Shown one piece after another: positions 7,786 through 16,750 of a stretch of DNA of 64,000 nt. Position numbers and translations under genes: made by a program. Position 1 is the stretch's first letter; each line of letters starts with the position of its first letter. This DNA is from Bog-473 sp963828505 (lineage in GTDB: Bacteria; Actinomycetota; Acidimicrobiia; Acidimicrobiales; RAAP-2): positions 181,660-245,659 of the forward strand of contig CAWHFM010000011.1 in assembly GCA_963828505.1 (NCBI GenBank). The letters run 5' to 3'. The notes beneath the pieces were generated by a model, which was not told the origin of the DNA, made no database searches, and was given only the letters and a program-made list of their open reading frames with translations.

Positions 7786-10494
7786 ATGTCACGCACACAC
7801 GCGAAATCCACGAGATCCGGCATACGAGCGTTCGCGGCACTGGCGCTGATCGGTTCCTCCGCCGGCATCGTGCTGGCGTCGATGGTCGCCTCCGCGCCAC
7901 CGGCCGCCGCGCAGTCGTGCGACACCTGGCTCAACATGTCCGGCGGCGCATGGGACACCGGGTCGAACTGGAGCGACAACGCGCCTCCAGGCAGCTCGGA
8001 AGACGCCTGCATCACGGCGCCGGGGAGCTACACGGTGACGATCGGCAACGAGACGATCAGCGCGGGAGCGCTCACCGTGGGCGGTTCAGGATCGACGCCG
8101 ACGCTCTCCATCGGGAACAGTGGCTCGGGCGAGCCCGACATCACCTTCACCAGCGTGAGCAATTCGGGCACCATCGAGTCGGGTTTCGGCGGCTCGCTCA
8201 CGGTCTCGGGCAACTTCACCAATTCCAGTGGAGCCATGCTAAATGTACCGAACACGGGTTTCGGAGGGACGGCGCTGGACGTCGGCTCGCTGGACAACCA
8301 GGGCTCGTTCGAGGTGGACGCGACGAGCACCTACTCGTTGCCGACCTCGGCTTCGACCCTGCTCAACGACAGTACCGGGACGATCTCGGTCGCCAGCGGC
8401 ACTTCGCTGACCATTACGAGCCCGAGCGGCCAGACCGGGACCGTGACCCAGGACGGTGTGCTGGACAACTCGGGCCAGTTCATCGCCGCGGCAGCGGTGA
8501 CCGTGAAGGGTGGCAGCATCTGCAACAACGCACTCCAGGTCGGCACGGACGGCCAGGCGGCCACCACCGACGGCCTCGCCTTCGCCAACTCCGTCGGCGC
8601 GGGCCCGTCGTGCGGCACGGGAATCCCGACCGACAACGTCTTCATCGCCAACATTGCAGGCTCGCTGAGCGGGAACATCCCCTCCGCCTACACCGTGAGC
8701 GTCGGTGACGGTGGGGCGGCGACGGCGAGGATCACCATCCCCTCGGCCATGACCGTCGACGGAATGCTCAACCTCGGTTACGAGGGCAGCTTGTCGTCGA
8801 CCGCGGCCATCACCAACATGGGCACGATCGACGCCGTCTCCTCGCCGTACACCGGCGAGTCCTTCGACTTGTCCAGCCTGACCAACGAAGGCACCCTCGA
8901 CATCGACACCCCGTCGACCTACGTCCTGCCCAAGTCGAGCTCCACGTTGGTCAACACATCGAGTGGGACGATCTCGGTCAGCAGCGGCAATTCGCTGACC
9001 ATTACGAGCCCGAGCGGCCAGACCGGGACCGTGACCCAGGACGGTGTGATCGACAACTCGGGCCAGTTCATCGCCGCGGCAGCGGTGACCGTGAAGGGTG
9101 GCAGCATCTGCAACAACGCACTCCAGGTCGGCATGGACGGCCAGGCGGCCACCACCGACGGCCTCGCCTTCGCCAACTCCGTCGGCGCGGGCCCGTCGTG
9201 CGGCACGGGAATCCCGACCGACAACGTCTTCATCGCCAACATTGCAGGCTCGCTGAGCGGGAACATCCCCTCCGCCTACACCGTGAGCGTCGGTGACGGT
9301 GGGGCGGCGACGGCGAGGATCACCATCCCCTCGGCCATGACCGTCAAGGGGACGCTCAACCTCGGCTACGAGGGCAGCTTGTCGTCGACCGCGGCCATCA
9401 CCAACATGGGCACGATCGACGCCCTCTCCTCGCCGTACACCGGCGAGTCCTTCGACTTGTCCAGCCTGACCAACGAAGGCGCCCTCGACATCAACACCAC
9501 GTCGACCTACGTCCTGCCCAACTCGAGCTCCACGCTGGTGAACACGTCGAGCGGGACGATCTCGGTCGGCAGCGCCACCGGTGCGAGCCTGGCCATCTCG
9601 AGCCCGAGCGGCAAGCGAGGGACGGTCACCCAGGACGGTGTGATCGACAACTCGGGTGCCATGTCCATGCAGAACCCGCTGACCGTCGACGGGGGAACCG
9701 TCTGCGGCAACGAGGTCCAAATAGGCCTCGACGGCCAGTCGGGTGGCAGCCTCGCCTTTGCCAAAACCGTGGCCACGGGCCCGGCGTGCGGCGCCGGCAT
9801 CCCTACCGACCAGCTGTTCATGGCCAATATCACCAGCACCCTCACCGGAACGGTCCCCAAGGCCTACACGGTGGCCATCGGCGACGGCGGGTCGAGCTTT
9901 GCCAACATCACCGCGAGCACCTCGAAGAACCTAGGGACGATCGAACCGGGCTTCGGGGCGACGGTGACGTTCACCGGCAACCTGAAGAACAAGGGCACGC
10001 TCGAGGTGCCGGCATCGGGCTACACGACGAACATCGATGTCGGCGGAACGCTGACCAACAAGAAGGATGTCTTGTTCGACGGCGCCACTGCGGTCAGCAC
10101 CGCCAGCTTCAACAACCAAAATCCCGGCGCCACCGTGGCGGTGGGCGGGTTCGGGGTGAGCCTCATCGGGCCGATGTCGAACGCGGGCGTGCTCTCGATT
10201 GAGGCCGGCGGCTCTCTGGCGATCTCGTCGAGCTATCAGCAGGCCAGCACGGCAAAGTTCGAGCCTCAGCTCGCCAGCACTTCGAGCTACGGGGTCCTCA
10301 ACGTGACCGACGGGGCGAGCGTGGCCGGGACGCTGGCAGCTTCGGACGCCGCCGGCTTCACTCCTCCCTCGGGCTCCACCTATGTGGTGCTCACGTCCGG
10401 CGGCCTCGGCGGGACAGCCTTCGAGCACGTGCTGGGCCCGTTCACGGCGCAGTACATCACGAGCGATACCGACGTGCAGCTGACCGCCAATTGA
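7786..10494 (+). CDS. Large exported beta-repeat protein
   Basis: A 902-residue secreted protein. ATG 7786 follows GAGGAG by eight bases and begins a signal peptide: basic start, hydrophobic core ALALIGSSAGIVLASMVA, cleavage near AAAQS. The mature chain is low in charge, rich in Gly, Ser, Thr and Asn, and repeats short strand motifs of the type LTNEGTLDI, GTVTQDGVIDNSG and ITNMGTIDA, as in parallel beta-helix adhesins. Internally it has a 196-residue module present twice almost identically and a third diverged partial copy. Pairs of cysteines (ICNNALQVG, GPSCGTG) recur in each module and may form disulphides. No sortase motif, membrane anchor or catalytic domain is visible, so it is probably a surface or extracellular structural protein. 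Function unknown. Confidence 0.75.
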   Translation: MSRTHAKSTRSGIRAFAALALIGSSAGIVLASMVASAPPAAAQSCDTWLNMSGGAWDTGSNWSDNAPPGSSEDACITAPGSYTVTIGNETISAGALTVGGSGSTPTLSIGNSGSGEPDITFTSVSNSGTIESGFGGSLTVSGNFTNSSGAMLNVPNTGFGGTALDVGSLDNQGSFEVDATSTYSLPTSASTLLNDSTGTISVASGTSLTITSPSGQTGTVTQDGVLDNSGQFIAAAAVTVKGGSICNNALQVGTDGQAATTDGLAFANSVGAGPSCGTGIPTDNVFIANIAGSLSGNIPSAYTVSVGDGGAATARITIPSAMTVDGMLNLGYEGSLSSTAAITNMGTIDAVSSPYTGESFDLSSLTNEGTLDIDTPSTYVLPKSSSTLVNTSSGTISVSSGNSLTITSPSGQTGTVTQDGVIDNSGQFIAAAAVTVKGGSICNNALQVGMDGQAATTDGLAFANSVGAGPSCGTGIPTDNVFIANIAGSLSGNIPSAYTVSVGDGGAATARITIPSAMTVKGTLNLGYEGSLSSTAAITNMGTIDALSSPYTGESFDLSSLTNEGALDINTTSTYVLPNSSSTLVNTSSGTISVGSATGASLAISSPSGKRGTVTQDGVIDNSGAMSMQNPLTVDGGTVCGNEVQIGLDGQSGGSLAFAKTVATGPACGAGIPTDQLFMANITSTLTGTVPKAYTVAIGDGGSSFANITASTSKNLGTIEPGFGATVTFTGNLKNKGTLEVPASGYTTNIDVGGTLTNKKDVLFDGATAVSTASFNNQNPGATVAVGGFGVSLIGPMSNAGVLSIEAGGSLAISSSYQQASTAKFEPQLASTSSYGVLNVTDGASVAGTLAASDAAGFTPPSGSTYVVLTSGGLGGTAFEHVLGPFTAQYITSDTDVQLTAN
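8403..9578 (+). repeat. Two tandem near-identical 588-bp units inside the beta-repeat gene
   Basis: Bases 8403-8990 and 8991-9578 are in register with an offset of exactly 588 bp (196 codons). Most of the unit is identical at the DNA level, including silent positions; examples of differences are GGCACGGAC versus GGCATGGAC and GTGCTGGAC versus GTGATCGAC. The similarity continues in weaker form on both sides, showing older modules. Identity at silent sites means recent duplication or gene conversion. Confidence 0.9.
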
Positions 10495-10582
10495 GGAGAG
10501 CGACCGCCATCCGAGTTGGACGGCTGGCAGTCGCGTGGATCGTTGGCGGCCTCCCCCGCCGTCCCGGTACCCTGACGTCGAC

Positions 10583-11026
10583 ATGGGAGCGCCACCAGGG
10601 GCACAACGCAGTGTCGTCGAAGGATTGTTCGAGTGGCCGGCTGATGAGCCGCGCCTGATCGCCTCCAGGTGCGATTCCTGCTCCTTCGTGACTTTTCCGG
10701 CCCAGGACGCATGTCCGAGTTGTGGCGGCGACCAGGTCTCTCCCACCACGCTGTCGCGCCGGGGGACCCTGTGGACGTGGACACGGCAGCGCTTCCAACC
10801 GAAGAACCCGCCCTACATAGGCCGGGAGTCGCCAGCGGACTTCGTGCCCTACGGCGTCGGCTTCATCGAGCTGCCCGAGGGGCGAGTGGAGGCGAGGATC
10901 GCGGGCGAAGCGGACCAAGAACTGCGGATCGGGATGCCGATGGAGTTGACCGTGGTGCCCTTCGCGACCGACGAGGACGGCACCGAGGTGCTGACGTACG
11001 CGTTCCGACCCGCATCGGAGAGCTGA
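10583..11026 (+). CDS. DUF35 zinc-ribbon/OB-fold acyl-CoA-binding protein
   Basis: A 147-residue protein with the two-part DUF35 layout: a rubredoxin-like zinc ribbon with C30-x2-C33 and C44-x2-C47 (SRCDSC, ACPSCGG), then an OB-fold (LWTWTRQRF, VPYGVGFIELPEG, IGMPMELTVV). DUF35 proteins are obligate partners of thiolase-fold enzymes; in steroid catabolism the DUF35 part of ChsH2 activates the aldolase Ltp2. Here the next gene, eight bases downstream, is a thiolase-fold protein, so the pair probably works together. ATG 10583 is chosen because the conserved region starts soon after; no Shine-Dalgarno sequence is evident. Confidence 0.85.
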   Translation: MGAPPGAQRSVVEGLFEWPADEPRLIASRCDSCSFVTFPAQDACPSCGGDQVSPTTLSRRGTLWTWTRQRFQPKNPPYIGRESPADFVPYGVGFIELPEGRVEARIAGEADQELRIGMPMELTVVPFATDEDGTEVLTYAFRPASES

Positions 11027-11033
11027 GGTTCAC

Positions 11034-12181
11034 ATGGACGACGTCGCCATCATCGGGGTCGGGCTCCGGCCGTTCGGACGGTTTCCCGGGGTCTCCGCCA
11101 TCGAGATGGGTGCTCAGGCCATCCGCCTGGCCCTGGCCGATGCCGGTGTGACCTGGAAGGACGTGCAGTTCGCCTTCGGTGGCAGCTACGAGGTCGACAA
11201 CCCGGACGCGGTCGTGAACTTCCTGGGCCTCACCGGCCTCCCGTTCACCGACGTCTACAACGGCTGTGCCACCGCGGCGAGCACGCGCTGACGCAGGCGG
11301 CCAACACCATCCGCCTCGGCGAGCACGATCTCGGCGTCGCGGTCGGCATGGACAAGCACCTTCCCGGCGCCTTCGCCGCCGATCCCGTCCAGTACGGCGT
11401 CGGTGGATGGTACGGCGATACCGGGCTCTTCCTCACGCCCAAGTTCTTCGCCATGAAGATCCAGCGCTACATGCACGACTTCGGGATCACGCCGCAGACG
11501 CTGGCGCGAGTGGCGGCCAAGAACTACCGCAACGGCATTCTCAACCCGAATGCCTTCAGGCGACAGGAACTGAGCGTAGAGAAGATCCTCGGATCCCCGA
11601 TGGTCAACGACCCGCTGACGCAGTACATGTTCTGCTCTCCCGACGAGGGCGCGGCCGCCGTCGTCCTGTGCCGGGCGGATGTTGCCTCTCGCTACTCGTC
11701 GAAGCCGATCTACCTGCGGGCGTCCGTCGTGCGGACGCGGAGGCTCGGCGCGTTCGAGGTCCACAGCCCCTGGCTCCCGCTCGAGCGTGCCGACGCACCC
11801 ACGGTTGACGCCTCGCGCGCCGCGTACGCCATGGCGGGCCTCGGACCCGAGGACGTCGACGTGGTACAGCTCCAGGACACCGACGCGGGAGCAGAGGTGA
11901 TCCACATGGCCGAGAACGGGTTCTGCAAGGACGGGGAGCAGGAGGCGATGCTGGCCGAGGGTGCGACGGAGATCGGCGGGAGCCTCCCGGTCAACACGGA
12001 CGGCGGCCTCATCGCCAACGGCGAGCCGATCGGGGCCTCGGGACTGCGCCAGATCCACGAGCTGGTCCTGCAATTGCGCGGCCAGGCCGGGGACCGCCAG
12101 GTGCCCGGTACGCCCCGGGTCGGCTACAGCCAGCTCTACGGAGCGCCCGGCACGGCGGGCGTGGCCATCGTGTCGACATGA
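11034..12181 (+). pseudogene. Thiolase-fold protein (SCPx/Ltp2-like) with a frameshift
   Basis: The N-terminal part (11034-11291) reads MDDVAIIGVGLRPFGRFPG and reaches the nucleophile motif NGCATAAS (C78) before a TGA at 11289. The protein continues without a gap in the next frame as LTQAANTIRLGEHDLGVAVGMDKHLPG through to TAGVAIVST at 12181. One base lost near 11286 explains it; restored, the chain is about 382 residues, normal for lipid-transfer thiolases. The usual C-terminal His motifs are altered (QLQDTD and ANGEPIGASG in place of HDAF- and GHP-type motifs), pointing to an aldolase or non-classical thiolase. It may be a real mutation or a sequencing error. Confidence 0.75.
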
Positions 12182-12202
12182 AATCCTGAGCCAGTACTGC
12201 AG

Positions 12203-13207
12203 ATGAGCCCCGACGACGAGCTGGTCCGCGCCGCGCTCTGCCGCCGGCTCGGTCCGATCTCAGGCGTCGAGGTGGCCGAGATCGCTCACACGTCGCCCGG
12301 TCCCGACGACGTGGAGGTGGCGGTACGGGCCGCGGCGGTGAACTTCCCCGACGTGCTCATCGTCGCCGGGACCTACCAGGTCAAGCTCGATCCTCCCTTC
12401 GTCCCGGGCAGTGAGTTCGCCGGCGACGTGGTAGCGGTCGGGGAGCGGGTCGCGAACGTGCAGATCGGTGACCGCGTTCTTGGCACGGTTTTCGTCGGTG
12501 CGTTCGCGGAGCGCGTCGTCCTTCCCGCCCGCTCGCTGCAACCGCTGCCGGGAGGGCTCGACTATGTCGAGGGGTCGGCGTTCCGGGTCGCCTATACGAC
12601 CGCCTACCACTCGCTGCTGACGATCGGCGAGGCGCAGCCCGGTGACACGGTGGTGGTGCTGGGTGCGGCGGGCGGGGTCGGCCTCGCTGCCGTCGACATC
12701 GCCCACCGGCTCGGGATGCGGGTGGTCGCGGTCGCGTCTTCGGCCGAGCGTGTGGCGTTGGCCATGAGCCGGGGGGCTGACGCGGGTGTCGACTACTCCA
12801 GCGAGCCGGTGAAGGAGCGCCTGAAGGATCTGACGAGGGGTGGCGCCGACGTCGTCGTCGACCCGGTCGGCGGGGACCTCTCCGAGCAGGCCTTCCGGGC
12901 AACGCGGTGGGGCGCGCGGTTCGTGAGCGTGGGTTTTGCCGCCGGCGAGATCCCACGGATCCCCCTCAACCTGGTGCTCCTGAAAGGCGCGCACGTTCGC
13001 GGCTTCGAGCTGCGAGGCGTCATGGAGAACGTGCCCGGGGCAGTACGTCGTGGGGACGCCGCGTTGACTCAGTTGGTAGCAGGCGGCATGCGACCATACG
13101 TCTCGTCGATTCATCCGCTCGAGCGCGTGAGGGATGCTCTCGGCGAGGTGGCGGGGCGGCGCGCCCTGGGCAAGGTCGTCGTGACCTTCCGCGACGGCGG
13201 TGCCTAA
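12203..13207 (+). CDS. Zinc-free MDR-family NADPH:quinone/enoyl reductase
   Basis: A 334-residue medium-chain dehydrogenase/reductase. The N-terminal GroES-like fold includes AAAVNFPDVLIVAGTYQ and VPGSEFAGDVVAVGE, and the Rossmann domain has VVVLGAAGGVGLAAVDIAHRLG (the AAGGVG nucleotide loop). The zinc ligands of alcohol dehydrogenases are absent, as in quinone oxidoreductase (Qor)-like enzymes. It probably reduces an enone or enoyl-CoA with NADPH. It begins 21 bases after the thiolase-like gene and overlaps the next upstream frame region of the SDR, whose true start lies 34 bases after this stop; these genes probably form one transcript. Confidence 0.88.
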   Translation: MSPDDELVRAALCRRLGPISGVEVAEIAHTSPGPDDVEVAVRAAAVNFPDVLIVAGTYQVKLDPPFVPGSEFAGDVVAVGERVANVQIGDRVLGTVFVGAFAERVVLPARSLQPLPGGLDYVEGSAFRVAYTTAYHSLLTIGEAQPGDTVVVLGAAGGVGLAAVDIAHRLGMRVVAVASSAERVALAMSRGADAGVDYSSEPVKERLKDLTRGGADVVVDPVGGDLSEQAFRATRWGARFVSVGFAAGEIPRIPLNLVLLKGAHVRGFELRGVMENVPGAVRRGDAALTQLVAGGMRPYVSSIHPLERVRDALGEVAGRRALGKVVVTFRDGGA

Positions 13208-13241
13208 CATCGGAACGAACAGGAAGAGTGGAGGTACTGAG

Positions 13242-13994
13242 GTGCGGACGGTCGTCGTCGGAGCATCGAGCGGACTGGGACGCTGCATCGGGGTGGGCCT
13301 GGCCAAGCGAGGGGCACAGACCGCGCTCCTGGCCCGCCGGATGGATCGGCTCGAGGCGGCGGCGAAGGAGGCCGGGCCGGGAACGATCGCTCTGGTGTGC
13401 GACGTGACGGACCCGGCATCGTGCAACGCCGCCATCGCGGAGGCGGCGGCCGGGCTCGGCGGCATCGACGCACTGGTGTACACGCCGGCGATCGGCCCCC
13501 TGGCCAGCCTGGTCGACACCGACGTCGATACGTGGCGTCAGGTCTTCGACACCAACGTGATCGGCGCGGCGCTCGTCACCACGGCCGCCATCCCGCATCT
13601 GACGGCCACGAACGGCATCGCCGTGTACCTGTCCTCCGTCAGCGCATCGCTCACCCCGCCCTGGCCGGGTCTCGGCTCCTATGCCGTGAGCAAGGCCGCC
13701 CTGGACAAGCTCGTCGAGGCTTGGCGGGCCGAGATCCCGTCGGTCGGATTCACGCGCCTGGTCGTCGGCGACTGCGCCGGAGGGGAAGGTGACGCGATGA
13801 CGGAGTTCGCCAATCACTGGGACCAGGACCGGGCGGTGCATTTCGCGACGCAGTGGATGGAGCGGAAATACCTGAGCGAATCGCTGATCGAGGTCGACGA
13901 GCTCGTCACCGTCGTCGACTCCCTGGTCCGGCACGGGGCCAGCATCAGCATGCCGTCGGTCACGGTGGCGGCTCGCAAGACCACTCCCGCATGA
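13242..13994 (+). CDS. Short-chain dehydrogenase/reductase
   Basis: A 250-residue SDR. It has the cofactor motif GASSGLGR at residues 7-14, NAG-like position replaced by VYTPAIG, the catalytic Ser region YLSSVSAS (131-135) and Y147-x3-K151 in SYAVSKAA. An Arg pair after the second strand (LLARRMDRL) suggests NADP(H). GTG 13242 is the start because GTGGAGG at 13228-13234 lies seven bases before it. It sits in the acyl-CoA cluster between an MDR reductase and the DUF427-TesB fusion, so a beta-hydroxyacyl or ketone substrate is plausible but not shown. Confidence 0.9.
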   Translation: MRTVVVGASSGLGRCIGVGLAKRGAQTALLARRMDRLEAAAKEAGPGTIALVCDVTDPASCNAAIAEAAAGLGGIDALVYTPAIGPLASLVDTDVDTWRQVFDTNVIGAALVTTAAIPHLTATNGIAVYLSSVSASLTPPWPGLGSYAVSKAALDKLVEAWRAEIPSVGFTRLVVGDCAGGEGDAMTEFANHWDQDRAVHFATQWMERKYLSESLIEVDELVTVVDSLVRHGASISMPSVTVAARKTTPA

Positions 13995-14019
13995 GCGAGC
14001 GCCGTTTTCCCTTCCGCAC

Positions 14020-15204
14020 GTGAAGGTCGAGCGGTACCCATACCCGGCTCGGGCGTGGTGGGGCGATATCAAGGTCGCCGAGTCCGACGCGTGCCTCAGC
14101 CTGGAATCAGACGGCGAACCACCCGTTCTCTACTTCCCTCGGGACGGGATCGACTTCTCGTGCTTCACGTGGAATGCGTCCGCCGAGATCGAGCGCTGGA
14201 GCATCGGGCCCGACGGTGATGACGTGCTGACCGTCGTCGACGACCCGGCCGGGCACGGCACTTTCGACCCCGATCGCGTTCGTGTCGAGGTGTTCGACCG
14301 CCTCCCCGGGACGGCGGAGCGAGATGTCACCGTCAAGAGATTCCCCACCTGGGGCGACGCATCGGACCTGGTTTCCGTCCTGGACGTCCGGCCGGATGGC
14401 GATCTCCGCTATGTGGGCCTCGCCCGGAGCGACGGGAGACGACCCGTCGTCGAGGGCAGCCAGATGCTGGCGCAGTCCATCGTGGCCGCGGGCCGCCATG
14501 CGACGGACCGTCGTCCGGTGTCCGCGGGAATGCTCTTCCTGCGCCCTGCCGACGCCGGCCGCCCGCTGCGTTTCGAGCTCGAGGAGATGAGCGCCGGGCG
14601 TACCTTCACCGGCCTGGTCGTCCGGGTGCTTCAGGACGGCCGCTGCTGCGGCGCCGGCACCATCCTCCTCGACACGACTGCGACGGAGGTCATACATCAT
14701 GAGGTGTCGCCGCCCGACGTGCCGGGCCCCTACGAGTGCCCCCCGTACGATATGGGGGTGACCGGGCGCGACCTCCGGATCGTCGACGGCGCGTACACGG
14801 GGGACCCGGATGCGCCCACCGGGCCGCCGACGCTGGACTGCTGGGTCCGGTTCCGTGATGTCCCCGCCGACCCCCTGATTCATGCCGGGCTCCTGGCGCA
14901 GTTCACGGGACACATGCCGATCGCCGCCGCCCTCCGGCCCCACGCGGGGATCGGGCAGGATCAGGCGCACCGCACCCTGTCGACGGCGATCAACGCGATC
15001 AACCTCTCCACGCACCGAGAGATCAGGGCGGACCAGTGGATGCTCTACCACCACCTCTCCACCTACGCCGGGGATGGCATGACGCACGCCGAATGCCGGG
15101 TGCATGCCGAAGGCGGCGAGATGCTCGCGTCCTTCACCGTCGAGGCCATGGTCCGTCCGTTCCCTGGAGCGGACCCCGCCCGGAACGAGCGCACCGCGCT
15201 ATGA
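14020..15204 (+). CDS. Fusion of DUF427 domain and TesB-type acyl-CoA thioesterase
   Basis: A 394-residue two-domain protein. Residues 1-95 form a DUF427 domain (WWGDIKVAESDACLSLES, VLYFPRDGID). Residues ~112-385 form a double hotdog acyl-CoA thioesterase II: first hotdog around VLDVRPDGDLRYVG and EGSQMLAQSIVAAGR, second around LDCWVRFRDVP, HAGIGQDQAHRTLSTAIN and ADQWMLYHHLSTYAGDGMTHAE, matching the TesB pattern. TesB hydrolyses acyl-CoA to acid and CoA; the DUF427 role is unknown. The fusion ties DUF427 to CoA-ester metabolism. It starts with GTG 14020 and its stop overlaps the next DUF427 gene by ATGA, so the two proteins are made together. Confidence 0.82.
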   Translation: MKVERYPYPARAWWGDIKVAESDACLSLESDGEPPVLYFPRDGIDFSCFTWNASAEIERWSIGPDGDDVLTVVDDPAGHGTFDPDRVRVEVFDRLPGTAERDVTVKRFPTWGDASDLVSVLDVRPDGDLRYVGLARSDGRRPVVEGSQMLAQSIVAAGRHATDRRPVSAGMLFLRPADAGRPLRFELEEMSAGRTFTGLVVRVLQDGRCCGAGTILLDTTATEVIHHEVSPPDVPGPYECPPYDMGVTGRDLRIVDGAYTGDPDAPTGPPTLDCWVRFRDVPADPLIHAGLLAQFTGHMPIAAALRPHAGIGQDQAHRTLSTAINAINLSTHREIRADQWMLYHHLSTYAGDGMTHAECRVHAEGGEMLASFTVEAMVRPFPGADPARNERTAL

Positions 15205-15923
15205 GCCTGACCACTGGTCGCGGGCCTCTGAGCGCCCGGCCGGCCGGCCGCTTCAGCGCTCCGGTACCCGGGGGCGTGGCGTATATCGAGCCCTTCCGGC
15301 GCCGCGTCAGGGCGACGAAGGACGGTCGTACCGTGATCGACAGCGAGCGGGTTCTGCTCGTACATCGTCCGGGACGGCCGCCCGTATACGCCTTTCCCGC
15401 CGTCGACGTTGGTGGCGACGTCGACGTCGAGAAGATCGTGCCGGAGCCCGACACACCCGGATACGTCTCGGTCGAATGGGACGGTGTCGATGCCTGGTTC
15501 GAGGAGGACGAGGAGGTCTTCGGACATCCCCGCAATCCGTATCACCGGGTGGACTGCCTTCGTTCGGGGCGAAAGCTCCTCGTCGAGGCGAACGGGGTGA
15601 CGCTGGTGGACTGCGCCAGCACATTGGTGGTGTACGAGACGGCGCTCGAGCCTCGCCTCTACGTCGAGCCTTCGTACGTGCGGATGGACCTGCTCCAGCC
15701 GAGCGAGACCCACTCGTACTGCCCCTACAAGGGGACGGCTTCCTACTGGACCGCTCACATCGGGAACGCGACGGTCACCGACGTCGCCTGGAGCTATCAG
15801 GACCCGCTGCCCGAGTCGTCTCCGTTGGGCGGATTCCTGAGCTTCGACGAGACGCACGTCACGGTCCATCACGACCTCCCTACCCCGGCTGAGCCCCCGG
15901 GGCCGGAAATCGGCCACCGCTAA
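15201..15923 (+). CDS. Double DUF427 domain protein
   Basis: A 240-residue protein with two DUF427 copies. The first lies around residues 30-115 (RATKDGRTVIDSERVLLVHR, YAFPAVDV); the second around 120-225 carries the best family signature: LYVEPSYVRMDLL, then HSYCPYKGTASYW and a TDVAWSYQDPLPE ending, and SFDETHVTVHHD. The family is common in actinobacteria and fungi and has no established reaction; structures show a small beta barrel. ATG 15201 overlaps the TGA of the DUF427-TesB gene, indicating coupled expression. A role as accessory to acyl-CoA hydrolysis is suggested by this neighbour only. Confidence 0.82.
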   Translation: MSLTTGRGPLSARPAGRFSAPVPGGVAYIEPFRRRVRATKDGRTVIDSERVLLVHRPGRPPVYAFPAVDVGGDVDVEKIVPEPDTPGYVSVEWDGVDAWFEEDEEVFGHPRNPYHRVDCLRSGRKLLVEANGVTLVDCASTLVVYETALEPRLYVEPSYVRMDLLQPSETHSYCPYKGTASYWTAHIGNATVTDVAWSYQDPLPESSPLGGFLSFDETHVTVHHDLPTPAEPPGPEIGHR

Positions 15924-15974
15924 TCTGGTGCCGGGCGGGGTCATTTCCCGCTCCGCGCCCACGAGGGAGAACCA

Positions 15975-16750
15975 GTGGTGGACACGTCGTTCGAGACACT
16001 TCTCTACGAGGAGGGGGACGGTGTCGCCGTCGTCACGCTCAACCGACCAGAAGTCTACAACGCCTTCGACCACACCATGTAGCGAGAGCTGCAGGAGCTC
16101 TGGACCGCCCTCCGCTCACACGCCGACGTTCGGGTCGTGATCCTGACCGGCGCCGGGGACAAGGCGTTCTGCACCGGTATCGACCGTGAAGAGGCCATCG
16201 CGGAGAGCTACCTCGACGACGACGAGGCGCGGGACAGAATGCGCTCCCAGACGGGTTCGGTGTCGACGCCGTTCCAGTACAACGACCCGGGCGTGAACAT
16301 CAATCCGAAGCAGAACGACCTGTGGAAGCCGGTCATCGCCGCGGAGCACGCGACCTTTTTCGATCCGCACATCACGTACGGCATGGTGGCGGGGTTCGAG
16401 TCGATGCACCTCCTCCAGAAGCTCCCGCTGGGCGAGACGCTGCGCGTGGCCCTGCTCGGCGCCCACGAGCGCATGTCCGCCGCCCGCGCCTACCAACTCG
16501 GCCTGGTGTCGGAGGTCGTCCCGGCCGCGGACTTACGCCAGCACGCCATGTGGGTGGCACGAGCAATCGCCTCCGCCCCGGCCTGCGCCGTTCAGGGCAC
16601 GCTCCGCGCCGTGTGGATGGCTCACGAGTCGGCGCGGCGCGAGGCGCTCGCCCAGATGTCCTCCCTCGTCATGCTCGAACGCAGTACGAGAACATCGCCG
16701 GCGGCGAGGAGACGTACCAGGCAGCCAGAGTGGAGTGGCGGCCGCGTTAG
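15975..16750 (+). pseudogene. Enoyl-CoA hydratase (crotonase) pseudogene with three lesions
   Basis: The frame from GTG 15975 reads LLYEEGDGVAVVTLNRPEVYNAF, a crotonase N-terminus. It is cut by an in-frame TAG at 16080-16082, then continues RELQELWTALRSHADVRVVILTGAGDKAFCTG. After KPVIAA (to ~16343) it jumps straight to EHATFFDPHITYGM, so about 25 residues are missing, including the GG oxyanion-hole segment. Near 16680 the frame shifts, and the normal C-terminal tail NIAGGEETYQAARVEWRPR follows in the next frame to TAG 16750. Three independent lesions, one removing catalytic residues, argue for true decay rather than sequencing error. It lies at the end of the DUF427 cluster and converges with the binding-protein gene, overlapping it by four bases. 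Confidence 0.85.

Noticed and set aside
8239..9720. 493-codon open frame antisense to the beta-repeat gene
   Set aside because: It exists because the repeats keep the opposite strand free of stops; its translation is low complexity, repeats with the same period and has no ribosome site or family match.
10574..10583. GACGTCGAC just before the DUF35 gene as a sixth regulon site
   Set aside because: Flanking bases do not match the symmetric arms of sites A-E (left side CCCT, right side ATGG).
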